Positions 1-11,373 of a DNA stretch of 64,000 bases are shown in pieces. Within the stretch, counting starts at the first letter, position 1, and each line of letters opens with the position of its first letter. Source of the DNA: Berberis thunbergii (Eukaryota; Streptophyta; Magnoliopsida; Ranunculales; Berberidaceae); assembly GCA_003290165.1 (NCBI GenBank), contig QNQO01000554.1, positions 186,001 through 250,000 of the forward strand, given 5' to 3'. The position numbers and the translations under genes were made by a program. The notes below the pieces were generated by a model that was not told the origin of the DNA, did not search any database, and saw nothing but the letters and a program-made list of their open reading frames with translations.

Positions 1-1050
1 TCCACCAAGGTTCGAAGTATATGATGGTACCATCGACCAAACAAACCACTCAAGGCACTTCCACCACATGATGGCGTTAAAGGAGACAACAAAGTCAATC
101 CTGTGCAGAACATTTTCAATCAGTCTTACCTCCACGACAATGAATTGGTTCAAAAGCCTACCACCGAGGTCAATAGACTCCTTCCAGGTGTTAGTCACCT
201 CCATTATCACAAGATTCATCAGAAGTCAACGGATGAGGAAATGAACACACTACCTCCACATCAAGAAAAACCCGAAGAAACTTTACAGAAATACGTCATT
301 CGTTTCACCAACAAACTGACGATGATTGACGGATGCAGTGATGATACAGCCGCCGCAACTTTTACCATCAGGCTGAAGAGAGACCCCATTATGCTCTCAA
401 CCTGGAACCACCAAAAAGCATGGCAGTCTTGCAGAAAACAACCCAAAAACATATTTCTTTTGAGGAGATGCAAGTTGTCTAAAGAAAAAATAACCAAGAA
501 ATGGAGAATCATTCAAGGAAACGAGAAAGGAGGGAAGAGAGAATATGAGATGATGGACCATAGGAAGATAACAGTTAGTCAAATAAACATTGGAATGACG
601 AAAGGACCGAATCCAACCAGTTAGAATCCAAAAATTTGCAATCAACGCGGCCTAGACACGAGCGGATAACCAACGTGATGAAAAACTTAAAAAGATGTAC
701 AAACCATACACGACCCCGAAGACAAGTCAGACCAACATCCTGAAATACATGGCGAATTGGGATAACGTCAGCTGGCCGCCCAGGATCCAGAAGTAAGAGA
801 CAAAAGCAAGTATTGTTCCTTCCATAGGGATCACATGCACGATACCAAACACTACTACAAGCTGAAAGATGAAATTGAACATTGAATTCAAAGAGGACGA
901 CTCGACGAATTCATTGGAATGCCAGAAAAATAGCTAAGAGGAAGAAAAACAACCAGATAACTCAACTACAGGATCGAAAGAACAACCTTGGAAACTAATA
1001 TACACCTTACATTGCATGGCCAGAGAGAGTAAAACGATCAACCCAATTCT
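1..1050 (+). mobile_element. Ty3/gypsy gag fragment, decayed
   Basis: The translation in shifting frames opens with PPRFEVYDGT followed by a His-rich stretch, the hallmark of the retrotransposon gag domain of Tat/Ogre-like Ty3 elements. A second copy of the same segment lies at about 7081-7937 with the same order of blocks, including a long Lys/Glu-rich stretch. An ORF of 173 codons survives at 103-624, but stops and frameshifts break the gene elsewhere. The 5' end lies outside the window. The 3' end of recognisable gag is near 940, after a block reading like RGRLDEFIGMPEK that the second copy lacks. This is a dead remnant; the element type is inferred from the gag pattern only. Confidence 0.7.
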
Positions 1051-1800
1051 TGTTAGATAACAATCTAAGATCATTAAGTTTTGTGGAAAATATGAACACT
1101 GACTAGGCAATTACAAGTATGATCAATATCTTGTTCTTACCTAGGTTTTTACTTAACCTTACCAACATTCATTGGCATTTACTACTTATGAGTACAAGAT
1201 TGTAACTATTAGGTAAAACTCTCTTATACACTAGCCCCAACATACACAGAAAAGTTCTCTATAAAGCAGTTAAGCAAAACACAATCACAAATCAGCAAGG
1301 AAGATTAAATTCAATTAATTCATAAAGCATATATTTGGGGCTTCGAATCCACCCTAGCTAAAAGGGAGTTTAGCTAGACATATTAATCATGTTCGAATAA
1401 CAATACATAATTAACTTATCAAACTAAAAATAAGATAGGGTAAAGAGAAAGCGTTGTCGCCGCCTGCGTAGTGGTAAAGAATGGATTGTGGGGTGCGGAT
1501 AGTAGAAAAGAAAGATAAATAAATCTCTTCCTCTTCCTTCCTCGCTCACGATCTTTCCTAGTTTTTCAATGATCTACTTCACTACTCTTTCTGTGTGTGG
1601 TTGTGGTTGTTGATGACGTGCGACGGAGATGAGGGCGAGAGACGACAGAGAGGCTAAGACAATGAAGGAGATGGGACGACGAAGTGGAGAACTGGTGATT
1701 ATTGGACTGCGAAGGGAGAGATGATGAAGTTGACATAGATGGAGGAGATGATGGTGGCTATGTGGTGTGGGTACGAACTGTAATGAGAGATTAAAATGTG
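1051..1800 (-). repeat. Truncated Athila-type LTR relic
   Basis: This stretch is colinear with the central part of the two LTRs of the element at 24835-32366. Shared blocks include the region around 'gaacactgactaggcaatt', the 'gcctaggtttttacttaacc'-like block, the 'cttcgaatccacc' block and the G-rich 'cgttgtcgcc' block. It is more diverged than the two LTRs are from each other, and lacks both LTR ends. It joins directly to the gag relic on its left. The right limit is uncertain, somewhere between 1700 and 1860. Orientation is given relative to the full element. Confidence 0.7.
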
Positions 1801-1860
1801 TTGTGCGATCTATGAAAAGAAAAGGGATATGTGGTCAGGCAATGGTGATCGGTGATTTTT

Positions 1861-2301
1861 TTTTTGGAAAGTGAGCTGGGGTTTTTAGGATCCCCAAACC
1901 TTATATTAATAAAAAGGATGATGATAAAGTTTACAATCGCTCATATGTTCTCTCGTTACATCAATTTGTAAAAAAAAAGTTAACATTTTTCGAGGGTTTA
2001 TTTCGAAAACAATTGAGTTTTTTTCATAAATTTTGAGGTTTTTTCGTAAAAATACAAAAGCAGTCACTAATATTTACATTTTTTTTTGGATTTTTTCTTA
2101 AATTTTGAGTTTTTTTTTCTAATTATCATTCATTCTAATCATTTATTGATTAATGAAACCACTCCATAATTTCCTAATTATCACGTCTTCTAATTATATA
2201 TTGATTTTTTAAACTATCTCTTGATTTTCTAATTATAGGCAATTTAGTTTCATTTAATGTGTTTTATACATTTATTTACTTGCATATTATTTTTTCACAT
2301 A
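1861..2301. other. AT-rich stretch without recognisable gene
   Basis: Homopolymer-rich, low-complexity DNA with no open frame of interest. It ends at the left target duplication of the LINE at 2317. Confidence 0.5.
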
Positions 2302-2316
2302 TTTAATATACCCTGA

Positions 2317-2951
2317 TGAGATCGAAGGTGTCGAGGTTTCGGAGTGTGAGGCTTTTCGATATCTAGGGTCTATAATTCAAAAGAATGGGGCTATTGGAGC
2401 AGATGTAGACCACAGGATTAAAGCTGGTTGGTTGAAATGGCGAATGGCGTCAAGAGTATTATGCGATAGAAGGATGCCTGCAAGGCTAAAAGGGAAATGC
2501 TATAAGACAATTGTTCGACCAGCCATGCTATATGGTTCAGAATGTAGGGCCACTACGGGACAACATACGCATAGGATGGCAGTAGCAGAAATGCGTATGT
2601 TAAGGTGGATGTGTGGTAAAACTCGTAAGGATAAAATTAGAAATGAAAGAATTAGGAGATACTTAGGTGTAGCGCCCATAGAGGAAAAAAATTAGAGAAA
2701 TACGTTTAACTTGGTTTGGTCATGTGCGGAGGAGACCAAGCACGGCGTCAATTAGAAAATGTTTAGATTGGCAAGTTAATGGAGGGTGTAGACGGAGGGG
2801 ACGACCGTTGAAAACTTGGATGAATACGGTGAATGAAGATATCATTGAGCTTGGATTAGGTGAGGAAATGTGGGAAGATCGCATTGCTTGGAGGACCAAA
2901 ATCCATGTAGCCGACCCCGAAAATCTCGGGAATGGGCTTTGATGATGATGA
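2317..2951 (+). mobile_element. 5'-truncated RTE-type LINE with 15-bp TSD
   Basis: The insert codes for the C-terminal part of a non-LTR reverse transcriptase: a block around FRYLGSIIQKNG, then AGWLKWRMASRVLCDRRMP, MLYGSECRA, MRMLRWMCGKTRKDKIRN and, after a frameshift, RLTWFGHVRRRPSTASIRK. The frameshift sits in an A-run near 2683-2691, so the reading continues in another frame to a stop at 2940-2942. The element ends in GAT repeats, as plant RTE elements do, rather than in poly(A). The flanks 2302-2316 and 2952-2966 are identical (TTTAATATACCCTGA), a perfect 15-bp target-site duplication. The endonuclease and most of the RT are missing, so this is a dead-on-arrival 3' copy, 635 bp long. Confidence 0.92.
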
Positions 2952-3009
2952 TTTAATATACCCTGAAAATTCATTATATATTTCATTTATCCTCGAAATT
3001 TTTACGTTT

Positions 3010-4290
3010 TTTTCTTTTTACCGAAATATTTCTTAAAATCAAGAAATCGAAATTAACTCGAAAAACGAAATCACAATCCTTGGTCCCAATAAGGGCCGAA
3101 GAGCCTAAGCGGGGAGAAAAAGGCAGGACCTCTTCTACATCATCAACGGGAGAAGAAAGAGAACGAGGAAACTGCGCCTCCAAAACTCGACCATGACCAC
3201 CAAGCTCCTTAGACTAAACAACCGCCAGTTGGAACATCTTATCATGGATGGCCTTAAGATCGTCATTGGAGCACTTGGTAGCATCAGGACCACCATAAGT
3301 AGAAAATTCGCCATCATCCAACGGGCGAATGGTATTTTTTTGGCTCATCTCCAATGCCAACTCCATCTCTTCAGTCTCTTGTAGAGATAAGCGATCCTCC
3401 CTCACAGACTCCCTATCAACAGAACTCGAATAACGAAAAGCACGACGAGTAGAATTGAGGAGTCACTTTCTCTTCATAACACGATCAGAACTTATAAATA
3501 ACCGCTTCGATGGATTAACAGGCTTCAAAATATTTCTCTTCTTGAAAGTTGGACCAGTAGCACCAATGCTATCAGGAGCATCAAGATCTTTGCGCGCTCA
3601 ATCAGCACAGCTCGTTCAACTTCATTCATATTATACAAACCGTTGCGCTCTACCATGACATCAGAAAGGAAAGTGTCCAAAGGAACCAAAGGAAGCTGCA
3701 AAAAATGCTCGTTGATAATATGTTCCTCCGCAGTCAATTGCAGATCCCTCTGCTTGTTAGGCCTGGAAAAACCTCACTATTTGTTGACCTTGCAAATCGA
3801 AGTACCCAGAACAGACAAAAGCATAGAATTAATCCCATGACCAACCCCTGATATCATCGTTAAGATTACCAAAACACACAGAAGAATGGATACAACTAGT
3901 ACTCTTGGTCATCAACAGTTCAACCACCAAGTGCAAAGTTCTAAAAGTCAAAGGAATACCAGAAAAGATGGCTCTTGCATATGTTTAAACCATAACCCTT
4001 CAACCGTTAGGGCCCATCTGAGTAGGAGGAATACCCAGAAAATCTAAATAAGCCCAAAATAACTCTGGAGTTGGAAATCGAAAGCCAAACTGAAACAAAT
4101 GTGGGTAAAGTGCAATATACCCCTTCCTCGGACGATAAGGATTGTCGTTCTATCGAGGTAAAATGATCTCATGGTCAAAAGGCAAAGAGTAGTCGGAACA
4201 AATGCTATCCAAGGTCGTCTAAGAAGCCTTATTGGGAGAGAAATGAGCTTCACAGATATCAAGTTGCTTATCGTCCAGTAAGTCACCGAC
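3010..4290 (-). pseudogene. Decayed plant transposon protein relic
   Basis: Read on the minus strand in several frames, 4290 down to about 3950 gives a Pro/Arg-rich lead-in, then LP..FQFGFR.PTPELFWAYL and a G-P-N-G block. This order resembles the 'putative plant transposon protein' domain found in gag-like proteins of large plant elements. Further downstream, an acidic/Gln-rich stretch (3405-3214, SLQETEEMELALEMSQK) is open for 63 codons. Stops and frameshifts are frequent and no intact protein exists. The family match is from pattern memory and modest. It could also be the 5' coding part of a decayed gypsy element in minus orientation. Confidence 0.4.
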
Positions 4291-4299
4291 AGACAACGC

Positions 4300-5346
4300 G
4301 AATAGGCAAGAAAAGTTGAAAGAAGACGACGAAAAGAAGAAACAACCTAATATCAAAGGTGGCGTAAAAAAAAAGAAACAAACCTATCACGTTTCTCCTT
4401 TGTACAACCAAACAACGAAGAGACTGCTCGTGGGACGACGTGTGGGATATAATGGCGTGCAAAATTTAAAAAACAATGCGAGCGAAAACGAACGGATAAA
4501 CAAGTAATCAAGAAGACCACCGACCGAAAGTTGCTAACAACATTATGTTCAAGGCAATGATAGAGTTGGAATATCAACCGTTATGAAGTTAGTGGCCACA
4601 TCAGCATACCCATTAACTAAAGGGGGGATAGCTGGTAATACATCAAAATAGATTGTCATCGAAGGTATACACGTGGCAGAAAACATCCATCACGAGAATC
4701 TGGGATCTCGTCTATTAGGCCAGCTCGTAAAAATCTAAGAAGGTTAAAGCCAAACATAAAATCCCAAACATGGCCCATTAAGGGAGGACGTAATCAAAAC
4801 CTAAATTTAGACCCAAGCGAAACAAAGCCCAAATCCAGGTCCGACACGAGTTCTCTCATAAAGAAGAGAAATGTTGCATATAAAAGAATCGTGGAAGGAG
4901 TTATGCCTCCATGGACGCATCTCCATAAAGGAGTAGACTGTTATGAGAAACATCTCCTTTTGTTGAGCCTCACATGCTTAAGTCACGTAGAGAATTGATC
5001 GTGACCATTATAAAAAATAAAGGGAACATTCGACAAATGTATACAACTTTAACTGAGTTTTGTTCAGATTTATTTCCTTTTTCAAACAGATTCGTTGATT
5101 TTAGCATCGAAGTGCTTTCGGCTACCAAAAATGTGGTTTTTGACAATCTAAAATCTGTTTTGCATGTCAAACTCTTAGGAGAACGAGATTTGGACGCATC
5201 AAGTTATACTAACATAATTTATTTGAAAACGCCAATTAGCTATAAACTATTAATATGCTCTTACATCTAACAATTATATTTTCATTTTGCCCTCCACATT
5301 TCAATACTTTTTACAATCAAAATCAGTCACTTCACATTTCATATAT
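4300..5346. other. Intergenic, no recognisable gene
   Basis: Contains a 98-codon open frame at 4974-5270 without recognisable domain or codon bias. The text around 4830-4960 resembles retroelement leader/LTR sequence but no ends could be set. Confidence 0.4.
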
Positions 5347-5657
5347 GATTGTTTCAAGTTTTATTAGTTTATAGTAAATTTTTTGTTATCTTGGTTTGAA
5401 GTCCTGCTATTTGGTAATGTAGTAATATATCAGTCACATTTACATCGATGCACTATGATTGGGGTTGTCCCCTTAACCATCCAACTAAGCTTTATTAAGT
5501 AAAACTTACAAAGTTTCAAATAGAACAAACATGATTAGGAATGCCCAAACCATGACCCAAAGACCAAGTGGCATGACACGGTACCCGTGCCATAAGCAAG
5601 AGCAAACTCTACGTGGAAAGTGTGTGGCCGTGTCGTTGGCACGCCTGATATACTAGT
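5347..5657 (+). repeat. Duplicated 0.3-kb segment, copy 1
   Basis: It starts 'gattgtttcaag' and ends near 'gatatactagt'. The same order of blocks recurs in direct orientation at 14319-14639: the 'tttatagtaaattttt' block, a 'gctatttggtaatgt' block, 'cagtcacat', 'acccgtgcc' and 'acgtggaaagtg'. The copies differ by substitutions and small indels. No terminal motif or target duplication was found, so it may be a segmental duplication or an uncharacterised repeat. Confidence 0.7.
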
Positions 5658-5689
5658 CTATTTTATAACGAGAATTTTCCAAATGAACT

Positions 5690-6106
5690 GTAAATGTGTG
5701 TGCTTAAATCCATTAAGATTTTGATTTCCCAAGAAAGCCCTTGCCCAAATCTACAATTTCCACAATGCCTCTTCTCTAACATTTTATCTTTGAAAAGTCT
5801 CGATTCCTCCTCCTTCTCCTCGTCTTCTCGATCTTCTCATCTACCACTCTCTCCACCAACAACAATGAAATCTTAGCTTCCTCGAAGACAACGTGATCCA
5901 CACCCACATCGACAACAACATCGATGCTTCTTCTCAATTCCTCCTTCCCGTTTTTGTTTTCCTCATTTTCGCAATTCCAGTTTGCCAGCACGCCACTGCC
6001 CAACTCTCTCTTTCTATCTCTGATTTTAATTGCCCCATGACAAACCACCACCCCACTCTCAACACCAACTCAACCACAAACCTAAATCAAACTAACACAC
6101 CCCACA
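5690..6106. other. Unrecognised stretch with short open frames
   Basis: C/T-rich sequence with two short open frames (5694-5876 and 5893-6111). One frame reads as a Leu-rich, signal-peptide-like run but has no start codon. No family is recognised and coding status is doubtful. Confidence 0.3.
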
Positions 6107-6368
6107 TGTAACAATCTTGTGTGGGCGGGCTTTGAGGCTGACAGACTACCTTGAGTGGGTGGGCTTTGAGGTTGATGGCTCTGTGTGTGAGTGGGCTCAG
6201 AGACTGGCTGGCTACCTAGGATTTATAGTCCCCACGTTGCCTAAGTGAGGAAATGAGATGTGCTATATATGTGTGAGGTTGAATCCCCTTAATACAATGC
6301 ATTTTAAATTCGTGAGGTTGGTAAGGCCTAAAGTGAACAGTGTCGTATATGTAGATCAAGTCGTGACA
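6107..6368 (+). repeat. 5' LTR of deleted gypsy element
   Basis: Begins TGTAACAATC and ends CGTGACA, immediately followed by a primer-binding site. Short G-rich repeats (GGGCGGGCTTTGAGG and variants) lie inside. About 262 bp. The left edge is inferred from the TG and the right edge from the primer site. No matching 3' LTR was found. Confidence 0.6.
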
Positions 6369-6660
6369 GAATGGTATCAGAGGATTTGGTTAGCCTAGAT
6401 CTAAGTAGGTCTAGGTGATCCTCGAAAATGTGGTAATGGGTTATTAATGTTTTGAATTATTGAGTATTAATGAACTATTTATTTTCGCTTGAAGGTGATG
6501 GTGAACACTCGATTGAATGGTGCTAATGGGCAAAATATCACTAATGGGCCAAACGGTTCGAATGTATCATGATTTTAGGAGAAGTTTTTTGGTGGGAAGA
6601 CATGAAACGAGATGTTAAGGGAATATGTATCTCAATGTTTCACTTGTAAGCAAATGACAC
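6369..6660 (+). mobile_element. Gag-start/integrase deletion derivative, copy A
   Basis: The primer site TGGTATCAGAGG (6372-6383) is complementary to initiator tRNA-Met, the usual primer of many Ty3/gypsy and copia elements. A gag start reading MVNTRLNGANGQN follows at about 6496. The frame then passes directly, through frameshifts, into the integrase zinc-finger region (REYVSQCFTCKQ). Nearly all of gag, protease, RT and RNase H are therefore missing. Copy B at 7938 has the same junction with a cleaner reading. The copy stops near 6660, where Tat-like gag sequence begins. Confidence 0.7.
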
Positions 6661-7937
6661 ACTCTACAAATTCTCAACCCGGCGACGATAACAATAACTT
6701 TTCTATTGACGACAATGTATCATAAACAACTTGCGAACAGGACACAACTCAAATCATCACGACAATGGCGGCGCTGCCATGGATCCTCGGGTAGACCTGC
6801 TTATGGTCCAGATGAACTACATGACAAAGATACTAGAAAAACTCACCCAGGCACCGTCCTTGCAAAACTCCACCAACCAATATCAAGGGAGTGACAAAGT
6901 TCCAGCAAAACCCCAACAGAAAAACCTCGAGAGCAATGAACTTTTCCAGGGCAAAACTCCACAATGTGATGGAACGCTTGCAGAAATCCCAATCAGAGTC
7001 ACTAATCCCAACACATTGTACAAACTAGCAAACCGCCATTCTTCGATGCCCTCATGATAACCCCCATACCAAAAACGTTCACTCCACCAAAGTTCAAAGT
7101 ATATGATGGCACCACCGACCCAACAGATCACTTACGACACTTCCACCAAATAATGATGTTAAGTCAATCATGTGCAGACCATTTTTACTAGTCTTATCTC
7201 CACAACAATGAATTAATTCAACAGCCTACCACCGAGGTCAATAGACTCCTTCCAGGCGTTATCCACCACCACTATCACAAGATTCATCAGAAGTCAACGA
7301 ATGAGGAAAGAACCACACTACCTCCTACATGTCAAGCAAAAATCCGAAGAAACGTAACGAAAACACGTCATTCGTTTCACCAACAAATTGACAATGATTG
7401 ACGGATGCAGCGATGATACAACCACCGCAACTTTTACCGTCAGGCTGAAGAGATGCCCCTTTATGCTCTCAACATGGAACCTCCAAAAAGCATGGCAGTC
7501 TTGATGAAAACAACCCAAAAACATATTTCTCTTGAATAGGTGAAAGCTGTCAAGAGAAAAATAACCAAGAAAGGGAAAATCATTCAAGGAGACGAGAAAA
7601 AAGGGGAGAGAGAAGACGAGATGATGGACCACAGAAAGATAGCAGTCAGTCAAAGAAATATCGGAAGGGCAGAATGACCGAATCCAACCAGCTAGAATCC
7701 GGGAATTTGCAATCGGCGCAGCCTAGACACGAGTGGATAACGACCGTGATGAAAAAGACGTATAAACCATACACGGTTCTGAAGACAAGTCGAGTCAACA
7801 TCCTGAAATACATGGTGAATTGGACTAACGTCAACTGACCACCCAGGATCCAGAAGTAAGAGAAAAAAACAAGTATTGTTTCTTCCACAGGGATCACGGG
7901 AATAATATTGAATACTGCTACAAGCTGAAAGATGAAA
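6661..7937 (+). pseudogene. Ty3/gypsy (Tat-like) gag fragment, second copy
   Basis: An open frame at 6731-7057 gives an N-terminal, Gln/Asn-rich gag segment. The PPKFKVYDGTTDPTDHLRHF block of the gag domain follows from about 7081. From there to the end it parallels the gag relic at 1-900, with stops and indels in both. It ends abruptly inside 'YKLKDEI' at 7937, where the next element copy begins, so the gag C-terminus present in the first copy is absent here. It is sandwiched between copies A and B of another deleted element, which points to nested insertion or a chimera. Dead. Confidence 0.7.
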
Positions 7938-8129
7938 TTAACGTTTTGAATTATTGAGTATTAACGAACTATTTATTTACTGTTGAAGGTGATGGGGAAC
8001 ACTCAATTGAATGGTGCTAATGGGCGGAATATCACTAATGGGCCAAATGATTCGAATTTTCAAGGGGGTACGGAGATGTATCATGATTTGAGGAGAAGTT
8101 TTTTTGTAGGAAGACATAAACGAGATGTG
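7938..8129 (+). mobile_element. Gag-start/integrase deletion derivative, copy B (left part)
   Basis: Repeats the leader of copy A ('gttttgaattattgagtatt') and its gag start (MGNTQLNGANGRN at about 7993). It then runs in frame into GGTEMYHDLRRSFF, the start of the integrase HHCC zinc-finger region. Gag is thus fused to integrase by an internal deletion. The element is cut by a solo LTR at 8130 and resumes at 10127. Confidence 0.75.
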
Positions 8130-10126
8130 TAACACCCCTAAATTTCATTAAGTTAATTTATTTTATTTTGAATCAAATAAAATAGAGTTACATTTAATTG
8201 AATTTAAATTTCAAAATTTTAGGGTTTTATTTTGTGAAGTTAGAGGGTGGGTGCCTTTGGAAGTTTGGTGGGGGCGAATAGCCACCCACCTTATAGAGAG
8301 AGAAACCTCTTTTCTTCCTCCCCTCCCTGCATGTTCTTCTTTTCCTGCACCACTTCTTTTCCAGCCGAAAGCTCGGCTATGACCTTGCATTGAGCAGCCC
8401 TCATCGGCCCAACCTTCCTCCTCTATTTTCCTTTTTCCTTCCTCTATCTCCCCTTTCCGCCCTTTTTGATTTCATCACCAAAAAGAATAGATTCGCACAA
8501 AGAGAGAGAGCTCAATCGGAGTTGTCACCAGCAGCCCAGCTCCGATCAATCCTTTGACGGTGTGTGGTGTTGTGGCAAAAAACGGTCGATGTGGCGATGA
8601 GAATAATGAGTTTTTCAGATACCCTTATCTTGATTTTGCTCAGTTTTGGTTTTAATTTAAGCTTTCTTGAAGATTACATATTGGGTTTTGAGTGAGTTTT
8701 GCTTGTTGTTAGGTGACTTTAGATTCATCTCAAATGTCCTTATTGTAAATTTTATGAGATACCCATCTCATGATTTTGGATGTTTATATTGATTGTGGTC
8801 CTCAAAATGGAGTTTGTTTGTTTTAATCTATTCTTGACTTCCAAATTCTTTGCTTGAATGATCAAAGTTGGTATGATTTTAGTTATTTTCACAAGTGATT
8901 TATTGTTGTTGCGGAAGACCCCTTTTTGTGATACACATGTTTTTACTATTTGCCTGTTAGAGAATCCTGCATTTACCTATTTGGGTTTCTTATTCATTTT
9001 TAGCTCTCTTAGAAGTTTTTATTTTCGTGTTGGGATTTGATGTTGATGTGTTACTATTAATTGTCATGCAGCGCATTAAGATAGATCTATATGCAATAAA
9101 TGTTTTTAGTAAGTTGTTTTGGGGCTTCTGTATTTCATGGACAGGATTTTGATTATAACAAATCTTAATTAAGAGCTACCCAGTTGTCCTTTCATCCTGA
9201 TGGATTATTATGAATAATTTGGATTTTGGAATGCTTTAGTAGTTATGTCGATTGAGAATGGTTTTATCATGGAGTAATTTCAGTGCATATGAATAATTAG
9301 TTGAAAATGAGTTGATTCTCTGAGTGATAACTTCATCCGGTGATGCATGCCTGTATGTGATGTGTCCCCACTTGGGCATAGATGACGGAGTAGTCCTCCT
9401 TTATATGAGAAAGGCATACGGGCATGTATGTTCGGCACGGAGGTGATGCGAATGTGGTATCGTCTAAGTGATCAATCCGTTAAAAGATGAATCAAATTCA
9501 AATAAAAATGAATAAATTACGTTTACATTGTTTCTAACCCTTTTCATGCAGGATGGCAAGTCCACTAATGTTTCTGCAGGTTAGAATTGTCATAGTCAAC
9601 TTCTACAGTGTAAGTATAAGTAAATGCATATTTACTTGTTAGGATGATGACATGCTTGCCTCGTTAAGGAACTAAAATTCTTTGAACTGTGTTTTTCTTG
9701 CATGACGCATTTGCCTCATTGAGGAACTACCTATTGGTGTGGTTTTTTATTGTTTGTGCTTAACTTGATGTTATCACGTGTGAATTTATTGATTTTGGAA
9801 TGAAGATTACTCACACCAGCTATATTGCTGACCCAAGTGAGTTTTTGCTTCTTGGGTACATTCCTTTGGGAATGTAGTCGATGAGTCTTTCAGGTTTAGA
9901 GACTTTTGAGCAGCATTACTGGAGTTTCACTAGTGGGGCTAGCAACGCCAGTCTTTCCTGGTTAGAGTTTTTTTTTCTTGTTTCAGTAATTAAATCATGT
10001 TTACGTTGTTGTTGTTGCTGCTAAATATTTCTATTGTTATTGAATTCCACGTCTCGAGTTTTGGAGAATCGGATAACCTACGTGGATTTTGGGATTTTTA
10101 TTTTCCTCAAAAATCGGGGCTTGACA
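8130..10126 (+). mobile_element. Solo LTR of a Ty3/gypsy element, TSD AGATG
   Basis: Starts TGTAACACCCC and ends GGGGCTTGACA, inverted TG..CA ends typical of plant chromovirus LTRs. The 5-bp duplication AGATG lies at 8125-8129 and 10127-10131. Removing the 1997 bp restores the host sequence, as shown by the uninterrupted copy A at about 6606-6620. No internal region remains, so it is a solo LTR made by recombination between two LTRs. A 60-codon open frame (8858-9040) inside is not considered coding. Confidence 0.9.
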
Positions 10127-10320
10127 AGATGTTAGGAAAATATGTCTCTCAATGTTTCACTTGTCAGCAAGTGAACCGGAACACCAGAGGCCTTGTGATT
10201 TATTGCAGCCTCTGAAAATACCCATGTGAAAATGAGAACACATTTCCATAAATTTTGTTGATGGTTTGCCTAGATCTCGGAGTGGTAATGAATTAACCTG
10301 GGTTGTTGAAAAATCGGAGT
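10127..10320 (+). mobile_element. Copy B (right part): integrase N-terminal fragment
   Basis: Continues copy B after the solo LTR. It reads KYVSQCFTCQQV, the second half of the integrase HHCC zinc finger, then (with frameshifts) the start of the integrase core around ENENTFP..LLMVCLDL and a TWVV-like end. It stops near 10320 without reaching catalytic residues. Confidence 0.7.
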
Positions 10321-10414
10321 GTGACTACGCCCCACCTTCAACACCACCATGACCCATCCACCCCCTTTAAATAAACAACATTGATACCCCAACATCAATT
10401 GATAAAGAACTTGG

Positions 10415-10565
10415 CTAACTGGCGAGGAAACCAGCGAGGGAGGAAGGGGGACCCTCCATCATCCTCGTGATGCGTGTGTCCCATCCCTTGCACGTATCAC
10501 GAAGGGGATGGAGGGTCCTTCCTCCCTCCCTCATTTTTTTCCTCACTGGTTTCCTCGACAATTAG
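10415..10565. mobile_element. Foldback MITE, family A, copy 1
   Basis: The left end CTAACTGGCGAGGAAACC is the inverted complement of the right end (GGTTTCCTCGACAATTAG, with mismatches). The inverted repeat continues inward through CCAGCGAGGGAGG and CCCTCCATC. About 151 bp. A clear target duplication was not found. Three relatives lie at 10595, 18125 and 19575. Confidence 0.75.
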
Positions 10566-10594
10566 AATTGGGGATTGATAAAAATAGGGAAATT

Positions 10595-10740
10595 CTAATT
10601 GGCGAGAAAACCAGCAAGGGAGGGGGTGGAACCCTCCATCCCCCTCGAGATGCGTGATTGCACACATCTCGAGGGGATGGAGGGTTAAGGGTTTCGCCCC
10701 CTCCCTCGCGCATTTCCTCGCTGGTTTCCTCACCAGTTAG
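10595..10740. mobile_element. Foldback MITE, family A, copy 2
   Basis: Ends CTAATTGGCGAGAAAACC and GGTTTCCTCACCAGTTAG. The centre carries 'ctcgagatgcgtg' facing 'cacatctcgagg', so almost the whole element can fold into one hairpin. It lies only 29 bp from copy 1. Confidence 0.8.
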
Positions 10741-10789
10741 ACAAACTCGATAAAATAACAACATCCTCTTTAGTCTCTCATCCTCCCTA

Positions 10790-11020
10790 TCTGCGATCGT
10801 CGCCTCCTTATCTTGACGAGCTCCTCTTGCAATCCGGCAACCTCATCGCCAACGACTTCAAATCTGGCCCTGAGGTTTTGTTCTATTCTCTACACTTTTT
10901 TCTAGTCTATATTTTCATCAAACAGTTGGTCTGATTCCAAGTGTTTTATTTTTCTTCAAGATTGCTGCCGAATTGAAGCTTTATGCAAATAGGTTTGAGA
11001 TTGGGTATGTGATTGCAATG
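10790..11020 (+). pseudogene. Exon-like fragment of an unidentified gene
   Basis: One frame (about 10787-10873) reads SSPPYLDELLLQSGNLIAN followed by DFKSGPE, with GC-richer, protein-like codon use, and ends at a possible GT donor ('gaggttttg'). A second exon-like piece after 'tttcttcaag' (about 10962) reads IAAELKLYANR. No start codon or complete gene could be assembled and the family is not recognised. It may be the first exons of a gene disrupted by the insertions that follow, or a captured fragment. Confidence 0.35.
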
Positions 11021-11373
11021 TTTTTGAGCGATGGAAATTGATCAACTTGTGAGATTGATTTGACAGAAATATGTGTGAGATTGATTTGATTTGATACTAC
11101 GTGTGAGATTTATTTGATTTGAGTTTGCGGTTGATTTCATTTGATTTTCATTTTTTGTGGTTTATATTCATTGTTTATGAATTTTTTAGATTTAGATACT
11201 TTTTAATCGTTGAATTGGAGCTGGTTAGATGAAAAAAGATAGAATTTTTATGTTTTATTAATTAAATTTGGGTTTTTTAATGGGGAAAAATCTTTCTTGT
11301 GGAACTTCCCTTCCATTTTAGTTTTTCACCAACTTTATTATACTACTTCACTCAACATTATGATGGTTTCTTG

